This document shows positions 1 through 6,897 of a stretch of DNA of 16,456 nucleotides, in pieces. Source of the DNA: Holophagales bacterium UBA2201 (GTDB lineage Bacteria > Acidobacteriota > Thermoanaerobaculia > UBA2201); assembly GCA_002327305.1 (NCBI GenBank), contig DCUZ01000044.1:1-16456 (forward strand), read 5' to 3'. The translations under genes were made by a program, and so were the position numbers. Numbering within the stretch: position 1 is the first letter of the stretch; every line of letters starts with the position of its first letter. Below the pieces are notes generated by a model. That model did not search any database, had not been told where the DNA came from, and saw only the letters and a list, made by a program, of their open reading frames with translations.

Positions 1-716
1 CAACCGTAGCCGGAGACGACGACCGTACGGCCGGCGATGAGGCGGTTCGTGGCACGGATGATGCCGTCGATCGTCGACTGGCCGGCGCCGTAGCGGTTGT
101 CGAAGAGGTGCTTGGTCAGGGCGTCGTTGACCGCGATGACGGGGAACGGGAGGACCCCCTCGCGCGCCATGGCCTTGAGGCGGATGACGCCGGTGGTGGT
201 CTCCTCGGTGGAACCCAGGATGCCCCCGAGAAGGCGTTCGCGGTCGGCCGGGGTGAGGCCGTTGATCCACTCGGCCACCACGGGGTGCAGGGCGCCGGCG
301 GTCCGGTGGACCACCGCCGTGATGGAGGAGACCAGGTCGGCCCCGTCGTCCATCGTGATGCGGGGGAAGTGTTTGAGGCACGCCAGGATGTGGGCGTAGT
401 AGGAGGCGTTGTCCTCGCCGCGGACGGCGAAGACCTCGATGCCCTGCTCCACGAGGGCGGCGGCCACGTCGTCCTGCGTGGAGAGGGGGTTGGAGGCGCA
501 CAGCCGGACCTTCGCCCCGCCGGCGGCAAGGGCATGCATGAGGTTGGCCGTCTCGCTGGTGACATGGAGGCAGGCCGAGAGGTGGAGCCCCTCGAGGGGG
601 CGCTCCCTGGTAAAGCGCTCCCGGATGAGGCCGAGGACCGGCATCTGCCGGCCGGCCCAGGCGATGCGCTTTTTCCCGTCTCCCGCCAATTGGCGGTTGC
701 GAACGTCGAATTCCAT
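1..716 (-). CDS. ahcY: Adenosylhomocysteinase (S-adenosyl-L-homocysteine hydrolase), 3' end outside window
   Basis: Cytosolic enzyme that reversibly splits S-adenosylhomocysteine into adenosine and homocysteine, removing the inhibitory by-product of SAM-dependent methylation. The first 238 residues are present; the family is usually about 420-480 residues, so the rest lies beyond the left edge. Visible family signatures are MDDGADLV (about 122-129), GSTEETTTGV (168-177) and the active-site block AVNDALTKHLFDN (195-207), which carries the expected Asn197, Lys202, Asp206 and Asn207, followed by YGAGQSTIDGI. The NAD-binding Rossmann fold begins with GRTVVVSGYG at the very edge. The ATG at 716 has a clear Shine-Dalgarno (AAGGAGGG, complement of 721-728). 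It lies 17 nt downstream of the metK stop, so the two methionine-cycle genes form an operon. Confidence 0.97.
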   Translation of the reverse strand, partial: MEFDVRNRQLAGDGKKRIAWAGRQMPVLGLIRERFTRERPLEGLHLSACLHVTSETANLMHALAAGGAKVRLCASNPLSTQDDVAAALVEQGIEVFAVRGEDNASYYAHILACLKHFPRITMDDGADLVSSITAVVHRTAGALHPVVAEWINGLTPADRERLLGGILGSTEETTTGVIRLKAMAREGVLPFPVIAVNDALTKHLFDNRYGAGQSTIDGIIRATNRLIAGRTVVVSGYG

Positions 717-733
717 GGAACCCTCCTTGCGGA

Positions 734-1903
734 TTACGCCTTGACGGCGTCCTTCAGATCTTGGACCTTGTCGGTGCGCTCCCAGGTGAACCCGCTCCCG
801 GTGCGGCCGAAGTGGCCGTAGGAGGCGGTCTTGAGATAGATGGGCCGAAGCAGGTTGAGGTGCCGGATGATCCCCTTGGGGGTCAGGGGGAACACCTCGC
901 GGACGGCCCGGGTGAGCCGGTCTTCGCGGACGGCGGAGGTGCCGAACGTATCCACCATCACGGAGACGGGCTCGGCCACGCCGATGGCGTAGGCCAGTTG
1001 GACGAGGCATTTCTTGGCCAGCTTGGCCGCCACCAGGTTCTTGGCCACGTAGCGGGCCATGTAGGTGGCGGAGCGGTCCACCTTGGTGGGGTCCTTCCCG
1101 GAGAAGGCGCCGCCGCCGTGGGGGGCCATGCCGCCGTAGGTGTCCACGATGATCTTGCGGCCGGTCATTCCGGTGTCGGACTGCGGGCCGCCCACGACGA
1201 ACTTGCCGGTGGGGTTGACGAGGAATTTCGTCCGGCGGTCCATCAGTTTCGCGGGCAGGACGGCCAGGGCCACCTTCTCGATCATCTCCTCGCGCGCGGC
1301 GCGGGTGATGTGATGGCCGGTCTTGTCCAGGATGTCCTCCGTGTGCTGGCTGGAGAGGACCACGGTGTCGATGCGGACGGCTTTGTCGCCCTGGTACTCC
1401 ACGGTCACCTGCGACTTCCCGTCCGGCCCCAGGTAGGGCAGAAGGCCCGTCTTGCGCACTTCAGCCAGCCGCTGGGTGAGGCGGTGGGCCAGCATGATGG
1501 GCAGGGGCATCAGTTCCTTCGTCTCGTCGCAGGCGTAGCCCACCATCAGCCCCTGGTCGCCGGCCCCGCCGGTGTCCACGCCCTGGGCGATGTCGGGGGA
1601 CTGCCGCCCGATGGCGTTCAATATGGCGCAGGTCTGGTGATTGAATCCGTATTTGGCGTCGGTGTAGCCGATGTCGCGGATGAGGTTCCGGACCAGGTCC
1701 GGGATCTCGACATAGGTCTTCGTGGTGATCTCGCCGCCCACGATGACGAGGCCGACGGAGATGAAACTCTCGCAGGCCACGCGCCCCCTGGGGTCGGCCT
1801 TGAGGACCTCGTCCAGAATGGCGTCGGAGATCTGGTCGCAGACCTTGTCGGGGTGACCCTCGGTCACCGATTCGGAACTGAAGAAATGACGGCCGTTGGG
1901 CAT
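734..1903 (-). CDS. metK: S-adenosylmethionine synthetase (methionine adenosyltransferase)
   Basis: Makes S-adenosylmethionine from methionine and ATP in the cytosol. The product is 389 residues, close to the family norm (E. coli 384). Signatures seen: GHPDKVCDQISDAILDE (16-32) at the N-terminus, GAGDQGLMVGYA (113-124) in the ATP/methionine site, and GGGAFSGKDPTKVDRS (263-278), which carries the P-loop-like glycines and catalytic Lys/Asp residues. The open frame continues about 50 codons upstream, but that part is the translated 7-bp repeat array. The ATG at 1903 is chosen because the family N-terminus begins there and a good Shine-Dalgarno (TAAGGAGAA, complement of 1909-1917) precedes it. 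It is the first gene of a metK-ahcY operon with a 17-nt gap. An extended -10 promoter sits about 30 nt upstream. Confidence 0.98.
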   Translation of the reverse strand: MPNGRHFFSSESVTEGHPDKVCDQISDAILDEVLKADPRGRVACESFISVGLVIVGGEITTKTYVEIPDLVRNLIRDIGYTDAKYGFNHQTCAILNAIGRQSPDIAQGVDTGGAGDQGLMVGYACDETKELMPLPIMLAHRLTQRLAEVRKTGLLPYLGPDGKSQVTVEYQGDKAVRIDTVVLSSQHTEDILDKTGHHITRAAREEMIEKVALAVLPAKLMDRRTKFLVNPTGKFVVGGPQSDTGMTGRKIIVDTYGGMAPHGGGAFSGKDPTKVDRSATYMARYVAKNLVAAKLAKKCLVQLAYAIGVAEPVSVMVDTFGTSAVREDRLTRAVREVFPLTPKGIIRHLNLLRPIYLKTASYGHFGRTGSGFTWERTDKVQDLKDAVKA

Positions 1904-1930
1904 GGGATTCTCCTTAGAAAATAGTCGGAT

Positions 1931-1939
1931 ATTATACCA
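1931..1939 (-). promoter_or_regulatory. Extended -10 promoter of metK-ahcY
   Basis: On the minus strand this reads TGGTATAAT, a perfect TATAAT preceded by the TGn extension. Transcription would start near 1924, giving a leader of about 20 nt containing the metK Shine-Dalgarno. The position expected for a -35 box (17 nt upstream) falls at the edge of the 7-bp repeat array and reads TCTACG, a poor match to TTGACA, so the promoter probably relies on the extended -10. Inference from sequence only. Confidence 0.65.
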
Positions 1940-1945
1940 TTGAAT

Positions 1946-2036
1946 GCGTAGGCCGTAGACCGTAGACCGTAGGCCGTAGGCCGTAGGCCGTAGACCGTAG
2001 ACCGTAGACCGTAGACCGTAGTCCGTAGTCCGTAGA
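1946..2036. repeat. Heptanucleotide tandem array, unit CCGTAGR (complement YCTACGG)
   Basis: Twelve full 7-bp units run without interruption from 1953 to 2036, all CCGTAG plus a variable seventh base (A, G or T). A slightly altered thirteenth unit (GCGTAGG) lies at 1946-1952. Degenerate relics continue at 2097-2110 (CCGTAGA, CCGCAAG) and 2125-2131 (CCGCAGG). Seven is not a multiple of three, so all three frames stay open and give a spurious 7-residue protein repeat; this is not a gene. The array lies directly upstream of the metK -10 element. It resembles the short tandemly repeated repetitive sequences known from intergenic DNA of several bacterial phyla. Confidence 0.93.
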
Positions 2037-2223
2037 TGGAACGGGGGCGACATCCTGAGCGGGCATCTCGGACGATCTGCGGGCCCGAGCGCAGGGCCGT
2101 AGACCGCAAGCCAAAACCCTTAGGCCGCAGGCCGGGAGCGGAACCGGGATGTCATTTCCTGGAGGAAAAAAGGACGGAATCTGCCCTACCATTTTCCCTC
2201 CGCCTGTAATCCAGTGTCAGGGT

Positions 2224-2279
2224 CTACCGGCTTCCGGCTCCCAGCTTCTGACTTCCGGCTTCCGGCTTCCGGCTACTGA
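2224..2279. repeat. Heptanucleotide tandem array, unit CTTCCGG (complement CCGGAAG)
   Basis: Eight consecutive 7-bp units: CTACCGG, CTTCCGG, CTCCCAG, CTTCTGA, three CTTCCGG, then CTACTGA. The last unit contains the rsmD stop codon, so the array begins exactly where the gene ends. A neighbouring CAGGGTC heptamer at 2218-2224 recurs at 6798-6804. This is the second, unrelated heptamer array in the same spacer. The rest of the metK-rsmD spacer (about 2037-2217) holds only relics of the first array and no convincing gene. Confidence 0.85.
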
Positions 2280-2797
2280 TCGCGGTCGAACAGCCCCAGC
2301 ACCGTGTCGCCGTAGCGGTAGATCTTCCGCGCCTCGGCTTCGAGGGGAAAGGGGCGGGACGCTTCCAGGACGAACAGGCCGTCCGGCGCCAGGACCTTCC
2401 GGGCCCGCTCCAGCAGTTCCCTCTGCAGGGGATACCGGTAGGGAGGGTCGGCGAAGACGCAGGCGAAGGCGCGCCCCCGGACGGCCCACTCCTCCAGCAC
2501 CGTCAGGGCGTTGCCCCGGACCACCTCCAGCGGGACCTCCATGACGAGGGCGGCCTCCTCGATGTGGCGGACCAGGGCGGGGCTCTGCTCTACGGCGGCC
2601 ACGGGGCCGAACCCGCACGAGTGGGCCTCCAGCGCCACGAGCCCCCCGCCGGAGAAGAGGTCGGCGAAGGGGCCCCGCGGGCGCGGGTCGAGGATGGACC
2701 ACAGCGCCTCGCGCACCCGCCCCTGCGTCGGCCTCAGCCCGGGCAGGCCGGGGACGGGAACGGAGCGCCCCCTAAGGGTTCCCCGGCAGATCCGCAT
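2273..2797 (-). CDS. rsmD: RsmD-family 16S rRNA (guanine-N2) methyltransferase
   Basis: A 174-residue class I SAM-dependent methyltransferase. RsmD proteins methylate guanine 966 (E. coli numbering) of 16S rRNA during small-subunit assembly. Evidence: the characteristic N-terminus MRICRGTLRGR, then LRPTQGRVREALWSIL (21-36), SAM-binding motif I DLFSGGG (46-52; the family usually has DLFAGSG or DLFAGTG), an acidic motif II region (AAVEQSP), and the catalytic DPPY (117-120). The ATG at 2797 matches the normal family start; the frame is open further upstream inside the preceding gene, which I do not use. Possible ribosome-binding bases are AAGGTG and TAAGGG just upstream. The start overlaps the end of the preceding gene by 26 bp, suggesting translational coupling. 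The stop codon lies in a 7-bp repeat array. Confidence 0.9.
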   Translation of the reverse strand: MRICRGTLRGRSVPVPGLPGLRPTQGRVREALWSILDPRPRGPFADLFSGGGLVALEAHSCGFGPVAAVEQSPALVRHIEEAALVMEVPLEVVRGNALTVLEEWAVRGRAFACVFADPPYRYPLQRELLERARKVLAPDGLFVLEASRPFPLEAEARKIYRYGDTVLGLFDRDQ

Positions 2798-3395
2798 ATC
2801 CCTTAAACACCTTTTTGAGGTCCTCCCGCTTGACATAGCGGGTCAGGGGCTGGTCGATTCCCTGGAAATGGAGGGACCCGTGATCGGGGTCCGTCCCGCA
2901 CACCGTCCAGCGGTCCCCGTTCGGCTCCACCAGGATGTCCCCCACCCGGGGCTCGCGGGCGTCAAAGGGGTCGACCTGCCGTTTGTCATCGCGCAGGGCG
3001 GTCCGCAGGTCGTCGGCGATGGCCAGGACCGTTCCCACCTCCAGGGGCACGGCCTGCAGGCCGCTCCCGGTGTAGGTCCGCGTCGGAACCCCGGGCGGGG
3101 TGACCCGCAGGGTCCACCGGGCCATCACCGGCCCCTCCATCCCGCCGCCGTAGTCCCCCTCCTTCAGCGCGGCGATCTTGGAGGCGGTGAGGGCATCGAG
3201 ATACACGGCCATTTCTTCGGGGAAGAGCTGCTGCCTCACGAGGCGTTCTCCAGCCGTCCCGCCCCTGCTGTGCCACACCACCATCCCGTCGGGAAAGAGG
3301 GTGACGCGCTCCACCACCGCCCCCTGCCGGGCGATGTGCTCCAGGATGACCGCCGGCGGGGCGCTAACGAGCCAGATCAAGAAAGCGCAGAGCAA
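2772..3395 (-). CDS. Uncharacterised protein, possible signal peptide or membrane anchor
   Basis: A 207-residue product that I do not recognise. The best start is a TTG at 3395 preceded by a purine-rich Shine-Dalgarno (GGAGGAGG, complement of about 3404-3411). It gives a short hydrophobic N-terminus (LLCAFLIWLVSAPPA) that could be a signal peptide or anchor. The remainder alternates acidic and hydrophobic segments: a middle part with ARWTLRVTPPGVPTRTYTGSG and a C-terminal part with a likely small beta-rich fold (VGDILVEPNGDRWTVCG) ending in basic residues. The start overlaps the stop of the upstream nucleotidyltransferase gene by 32 bp and its own end overlaps rsmD by 26 bp, so it is locked into one operon with two RNA-processing genes. 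No catalytic motif is evident. Confidence 0.75.
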   Translation of the reverse strand: MLCAFLIWLVSAPPAVILEHIARQGAVVERVTLFPDGMVVWHSRGGTAGERLVRQQLFPEEMAVYLDALTASKIAALKEGDYGGGMEGPVMARWTLRVTPPGVPTRTYTGSGLQAVPLEVGTVLAIADDLRTALRDDKRQVDPFDAREPRVGDILVEPNGDRWTVCGTDPDHGSLHFQGIDQPLTRYVKREDLKKVFKGYADLPGNP

Positions 3396-5961
3396 AGTCG
3401 AGTTCCTCCTCCCGCGAGTGGAGCTGGCCGTCCATCTTGGCCAGCAGGGTCTTCTCCAGGGCCAGGGACACCCCCGGGCCCGGGGGGGCGCCCCGGGACA
3501 CCAGGTCCCGCCCCCTCACCTTCAGGCGCACGGTCCGCAGGCGCGTGAGATAGAGTTTCAACTTCTCCCGAACCACCGGGTCGCGGGTGGCGATCATGGT
3601 CCAGACGACGAAGGGGAGGCCGGCCCCGCGCAGAACGCCGAACACCTGGCTGGGAAGGTCGGCGCGGAACAACTCCGTCCCCAACTGGCGCGCCACCTGC
3701 CGGTGGCCGTCCACGAGGGCGCGGCGGCCGCCGTCGAAGGAGAGGCGGCGGGCCACATCGGGAAGGGCCGCCTCCTCCAAAGGGTGGAGCAGGCAAAGGA
3801 GGTTGAACAGCTCCGCCGCCTCCACCCGCACCTCCTCGATGCGCGCCCAGTGGAGCACCTCCGCCGTGTTCTCCAGCAGGTCCCGCGTCCCCGCCGTGAA
3901 CTTGAGATCGGGATGGACGGGCTCCAGCAAACCCAGCCCGTCGAGCCGTTCCAGCACCCCGCGGGGGTCGGGCAGGCGCAGGAGGGCGGCGAATTCGTCC
4001 CACAGACGGTGCCCCGAGAGGGCGTCGAAGGCCCGGTGCCGGAGGGCGGCGCGGACCAGCTTCTCGGTGTCGGCGGAGAGTTTGAACCCCAGCCGGTGGG
4101 CCAGCCGCACGGCGCGGTAGGCCCGCGTGGGGTCTTCGATGAAACTGAGGGAGTGGAGGACGCGGATCACCCGGTTCTTGACGTCCTGCATGCCGCCGAA
4201 GAAGTCGAGGAGGCGCCCCCAGGTGTCGGGATGGAGGGCCACCACGAGGGTGTTGACCGTGAAGTCGCGCCGGGCGAGGTCGTGCTGGAGGGGGGAGGCC
4301 TCCACGTCGGGGAGGGCGCCGGGATGGGCGTAGGTCTCCCGCCGCGCGGTGGCGATGTCGATGCGCATCCCGTCCTGGAACAGGAGGACCCCGGTGAGGA
4401 ACTTTTCATGCGCCCTGAACCGCACCCCCATCGCCTCCGCCAGGGCCTCCCCCAGCCGGATCCCCTCCCCCTCCACCACCACGTCCAGGTCCTCCACGGG
4501 TCGGTTCAGGGCCAGGTCGCGGACCGTCCCCCCCACCAGGTGCGCCTGCATCCCCAGGGCGGCGGCCCGGCGGCCCAGTTCCCTCAGGCGGTCGAGGGCC
4601 TCGCGGGGCAGTTGGTGCTCCAGGTTGCGGCGGAACTCCACCGTCCGGGGGGCGTGGCGGGAGGGCTCCGCCTCGGCCCGCCCGAGGAGGTTGCGGTAGA
4701 GGTCCATCCGCGTGATGATGCCGGCCAGCGTGTTCCCCTCCCCCACCAGGACGAACCGCCGCCCCCGTTTGAGGATGACCTCACGCAGCTCTTCCAACGG
4801 GGTGGAGGCGGGAACGAGGGGGACCTCCGGGTCGAGGATGTCCTCCACGGGCGCCTCCCCCATCCCGTGGGCCAGGGCGCGATCGGCCGTCAGCCGCGTC
4901 AGGGCGCCCAGCACCCTCCCTGCCGCGACCACGGGCAGGGCGTTGATGTGGCGGCGGTTCAGCTCCTCGATGGCCTGCTTCACGGTGATCCGGGACCCCA
5001 CCGTGAAGACGGGGCTGGTCATGACGTCCCCGGCCCGGGCCCGCGGGGGGAGGCGCTCGCCCAGGGCGCGCAGGAGCCGCGCCTTGGCCTCCACGAGGGT
5101 GCAATCCCTCAGGATGGCGGAGGCGGCCCCCGGGTGCCCCCCACCGCCGAGGGAGCGGAACACCTCCCCCAGGTCCACCCGCGGGTGGCGGTTCCGGCCG
5201 ATGAGGGTGATCTTCCCCTCCTGCTCCACAAGCGCGGCGAAAAGGTCCTCCCCCATCATCTCCACGTAGCGGTGGACGACAAAGGCGATGTCCTCCACGA
5301 AGCGCCTCAGCGACACGGGGGCCAGGGTGACCCGGTAGCCGCACACGGCGTGGCTTTCCCGGCCGGCCTGGAAGGCGTCGAGGACGCCCAGTTGGTCGGT
5401 GTTGAGTTCCTGTACCAGGAAACGGCGGACCAGGGCCAGGTCGGCCCCCGAGTCCAGGAGGGCGCCGGCGGCCCGGAAGTCCTCCGCCGAGGTCTCCAGG
5501 AACCGGAAGTGGCCGGTGTCCTCGAAGATGCCCAGGAGGATGAGGGAGGCCTCCAGGGACGGGACGGCCACCCCCTTCTCCAGCAGGTGGAGGGTGAGGA
5601 GGGTGGAGACGGAGCCGCAGGGGCGGGCGTGGACCACGGCCCACGGCGGGAGGTCTCCCGAGGCGCCGTGGTGGTCGTACACCGTCAGGGGGAGGCGCCG
5701 GGAGAGGATGATCTCCCGCAGGGGTCCCAGCCGCTCCAGGCCGCCGGCGTCCACCAGGAACACCTCGCGGAGTTCGGCGCTCTCCAATTCCCGCGTCCCC
5801 GCCTCGGGGAGGTGGTAGAGGCCGCTGGCGAGGAGGGTGCGCAGGGTCGCTTCCCGCGTCCCCGGGAACCAGGCCGTGAGGTCGGGGTGGAGGAGGCGCA
5901 GGGCGACCATGGCGCCGAAGGCGTCGAGGTCGGCATTGGGATGGGTGGTGACCAGTCGCAT
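3364..5961 (-). CDS. DHH/DHHA1-CBS-CBS-tRNA nucleotidyltransferase/poly(A) polymerase fusion
   Basis: An 865-residue multidomain protein. Order: DHH phosphoesterase (1-200) with HPNADLDA (7-14), VDAGG (70-74), YDHHGAS (95-101) and EDTGHF; DHHA1 (about 230-300) with GGGGHPGAAS (272-281); two CBS domains (about 311-365 and 372-428), likely nucleotide sensors; then a class II nucleotidyltransferase with HLVGGTVRDL (474-483), catalytic Asp491 and Asp493 in EDLDVVVEG, RRDFTVNTLV (564-573) and the base-selecting EDxxR motif (Glu609-Arg613), followed by the helical RNA-binding part. Proteins of this layout are known as A-adding tRNA nucleotidyltransferases in Aquifex-like and some other bacteria, where a separate CC-adding enzyme exists. 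Whether this one adds A, CCA or poly(A) cannot be decided here. The ATG at 5961 lies right before the DHH motif, with GGAGGGG adjacent. First gene of a minus-strand operon. Confidence 0.9.
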   Translation of the reverse strand: MRLVTTHPNADLDAFGAMVALRLLHPDLTAWFPGTREATLRTLLASGLYHLPEAGTRELESAELREVFLVDAGGLERLGPLREIILSRRLPLTVYDHHGASGDLPPWAVVHARPCGSVSTLLTLHLLEKGVAVPSLEASLILLGIFEDTGHFRFLETSAEDFRAAGALLDSGADLALVRRFLVQELNTDQLGVLDAFQAGRESHAVCGYRVTLAPVSLRRFVEDIAFVVHRYVEMMGEDLFAALVEQEGKITLIGRNRHPRVDLGEVFRSLGGGGHPGAASAILRDCTLVEAKARLLRALGERLPPRARAGDVMTSPVFTVGSRITVKQAIEELNRRHINALPVVAAGRVLGALTRLTADRALAHGMGEAPVEDILDPEVPLVPASTPLEELREVILKRGRRFVLVGEGNTLAGIITRMDLYRNLLGRAEAEPSRHAPRTVEFRRNLEHQLPREALDRLRELGRRAAALGMQAHLVGGTVRDLALNRPVEDLDVVVEGEGIRLGEALAEAMGVRFRAHEKFLTGVLLFQDGMRIDIATARRETYAHPGALPDVEASPLQHDLARRDFTVNTLVVALHPDTWGRLLDFFGGMQDVKNRVIRVLHSLSFIEDPTRAYRAVRLAHRLGFKLSADTEKLVRAALRHRAFDALSGHRLWDEFAALLRLPDPRGVLERLDGLGLLEPVHPDLKFTAGTRDLLENTAEVLHWARIEEVRVEAAELFNLLCLLHPLEEAALPDVARRLSFDGGRRALVDGHRQVARQLGTELFRADLPSQVFGVLRGAGLPFVVWTMIATRDPVVREKLKLYLTRLRTVRLKVRGRDLVSRGAPPGPGVSLALEKTLLAKMDGQLHSREEELDFALRFLDLAR

Positions 5962-6027
5962 CCCCTCCACTTTACGGCATCGGCCCCATCTTTGCAACCG
6001 GACCCGACTTTGTGTATCATATACGGA
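5962..6027. promoter_or_regulatory. Candidate symmetric divergent promoter sharing one TTGCAA element
   Basis: The 66-bp gap between two divergent starts contains the self-complementary TTGCAA at 5992-5997. On the plus strand, a 17-nt spacer leads to TATCAT (6015-6020), then 7 nt to the ATG at 6028. On the minus strand, 17 nt leads to TAAAGT (5974-5969), then 7 nt to the ATG at 5961. Both -35-like matches are 4/6; the -10 matches are 5/6 and 4/6. With -10 elements this close to the start codons, transcripts would be essentially leaderless, although the minus-strand gene also has a purine-rich stretch next to its ATG. The geometry is read directly; the function is inferred. Confidence 0.45.
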
Positions 6028-6753
6028 ATGGTCCAACTCGGCGTGGAGTTCTTCGGCCTCAGCGACGTCGGGAAAAAGCGCTCCGCCAACGAGGACGCCT
6101 TTTTCCTGGACGCCGGCGCCCGCCTCGGCATGGTCGCCGACGGGATGGGGGGGCATCAGGCCGGCGAAGTGGCCTCCTCCACCATCGCCCAGGTCTTCCG
6201 CGACGGCTTCGCCGCCCTGGAGAACCTCCCCGCGGCCGAGCGCCTCACGCGCCTCGTGGCCGAGGCCAACGCCAGCATCCTCCGGAAATCCCAGGAGCGC
6301 TCCGAGTTCCGCGGGATGGGCTCCACCATCACCGCCCTCCTTTTCGACGACGGGACCTACCATCTGGCCCAGGTGGGCGACAGCCGCGCCTATCTCCTCC
6401 GGAACGGCGTCCTCCTCCAACTGACCGAGGACCACACGCTGGTGCAGGCCCAGATCAACATGGGGGTCATCACCCGCGAGCAGGCCAACCACTCCCGCCT
6501 CAAGCACATCCTCACCCGCTCCATGGGCGGGCACGAGGAGGTCCAACTCGACCTGAGGCAGGGGGAGGCAAAACCGGCCGACCTCTTCCTCCTCTGCTCC
6601 GACGGATTCCACGGGGAATTGACCGAGGACGAGATCCGCGACCTCCTCGCCCTCCCCGAACCCCTCGACCGGAAGGCGCGCAACCTCATCCAGTACGCCA
6701 ACGAGCGGGACGGCAGCGACAACATCACCGTCATCCTCGCCCGCGTCCTCTGA
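6028..6753 (+). CDS. PP2C-family serine/threonine protein phosphatase (Stp1/PrpC type)
   Basis: A 241-residue cytosolic metal-dependent phosphatase, the usual size for stand-alone bacterial PP2C enzymes that oppose Hanks-type Ser/Thr kinases. The PP2C motifs appear in order: KKRSANEDAFFLD (16-28, metal ligand Asp23), VADGMGGHQAGEVAS (36-50, metal ligands Asp38 and Gly39), FRGMGSTITALL (94-105), AQVGDSRAYLLR (114-125), LTEDHTLV (132-139), LTRSMG (162-167), CSDGFHGELTEDEI (190-203, metal ligand Asp192) and RDGSDNITVILARV (227-240, metal ligand Asp231). All expected metal-binding aspartates are present. The ATG at 6028 has no good Shine-Dalgarno; a -10-like TATCAT ends 7 nt upstream, consistent with a leaderless mRNA. 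No partner kinase is encoded in the window. Confidence 0.95.
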   Translation: MVQLGVEFFGLSDVGKKRSANEDAFFLDAGARLGMVADGMGGHQAGEVASSTIAQVFRDGFAALENLPAAERLTRLVAEANASILRKSQERSEFRGMGSTITALLFDDGTYHLAQVGDSRAYLLRNGVLLQLTEDHTLVQAQINMGVITREQANHSRLKHILTRSMGGHEEVQLDLRQGEAKPADLFLLCSDGFHGELTEDEIRDLLALPEPLDRKARNLIQYANERDGSDNITVILARVL

Positions 6754-6757
6754 CCTC

Positions 6758-6804
6758 CGCGGCGCGCCGCGCGGTGCGGAGTCGAGGGGTGAGGGTCCAG
6801 GGTC
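6758..6804. repeat. GC palindrome and short heptamer run after the phosphatase gene
   Basis: Five bases after the phosphatase stop lies a perfect 14-bp palindrome, CGCGGCG/CGCCGCG (6758-6771), which could form a hairpin in RNA but has no U-tract. It is followed by three 7-bp units (GAGGGGT, GAGGGTC, CAGGGTC) at 6784-6804. The last unit is identical to the heptamer at 2218-2224. This may be a weak or factor-dependent end of transcription and a short example of the 7-bp repeat style seen elsewhere. Confidence 0.4.
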
Positions 6805-6863
6805 CGCACGCCGCGAACAAGGTTCATCGTCTGAAATTCCCGGCCAAAAGCAGCCCCCCGGCT

Positions 6864-6891
6864 TGAACCGCGTCCGCCCACGGGGTACACT
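6864..6891 (+). promoter_or_regulatory. Candidate promoter of the cstA-family gene
   Basis: TTGAAC (6864-6869), a 16-nt spacer and TACACT (6886-6891) resemble -35 and -10 elements (4/6 each). The -10 ends 6 nt before the ATG at 6898, where no Shine-Dalgarno exists, so a leaderless transcript would result. Same geometry as at the phosphatase start. Confidence 0.4.
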
Positions 6892-6897
6892 ATCCCC

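Noticed and set aside
1932..2192. Minus-strand open frames with repeated YGLRSTV-like residues near metK
   Set aside because: They are translations of a 7-bp DNA repeat, open in all frames because 7 is not a multiple of 3. The metK start at 1903 has its own Shine-Dalgarno.
1946..2279. CRISPR array
   Set aside because: The period is 7 bp with no spacers and no cas genes nearby.
3178..6753. A 1191-residue plus-strand open frame across the nucleotidyltransferase gene, ending in the phosphatase
   Set aside because: Only the last 241 residues show protein-family motifs. The upstream part is antisense to a well-supported gene and is rich in Gly, Pro, Glu and Arg, as expected for a stop-free shadow frame in high-GC DNA.
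6758..6771. Intrinsic terminator after the phosphatase gene
   Set aside because: The palindrome is strong but no T-run follows, so I list it only as a repeat with possible hairpin potential.
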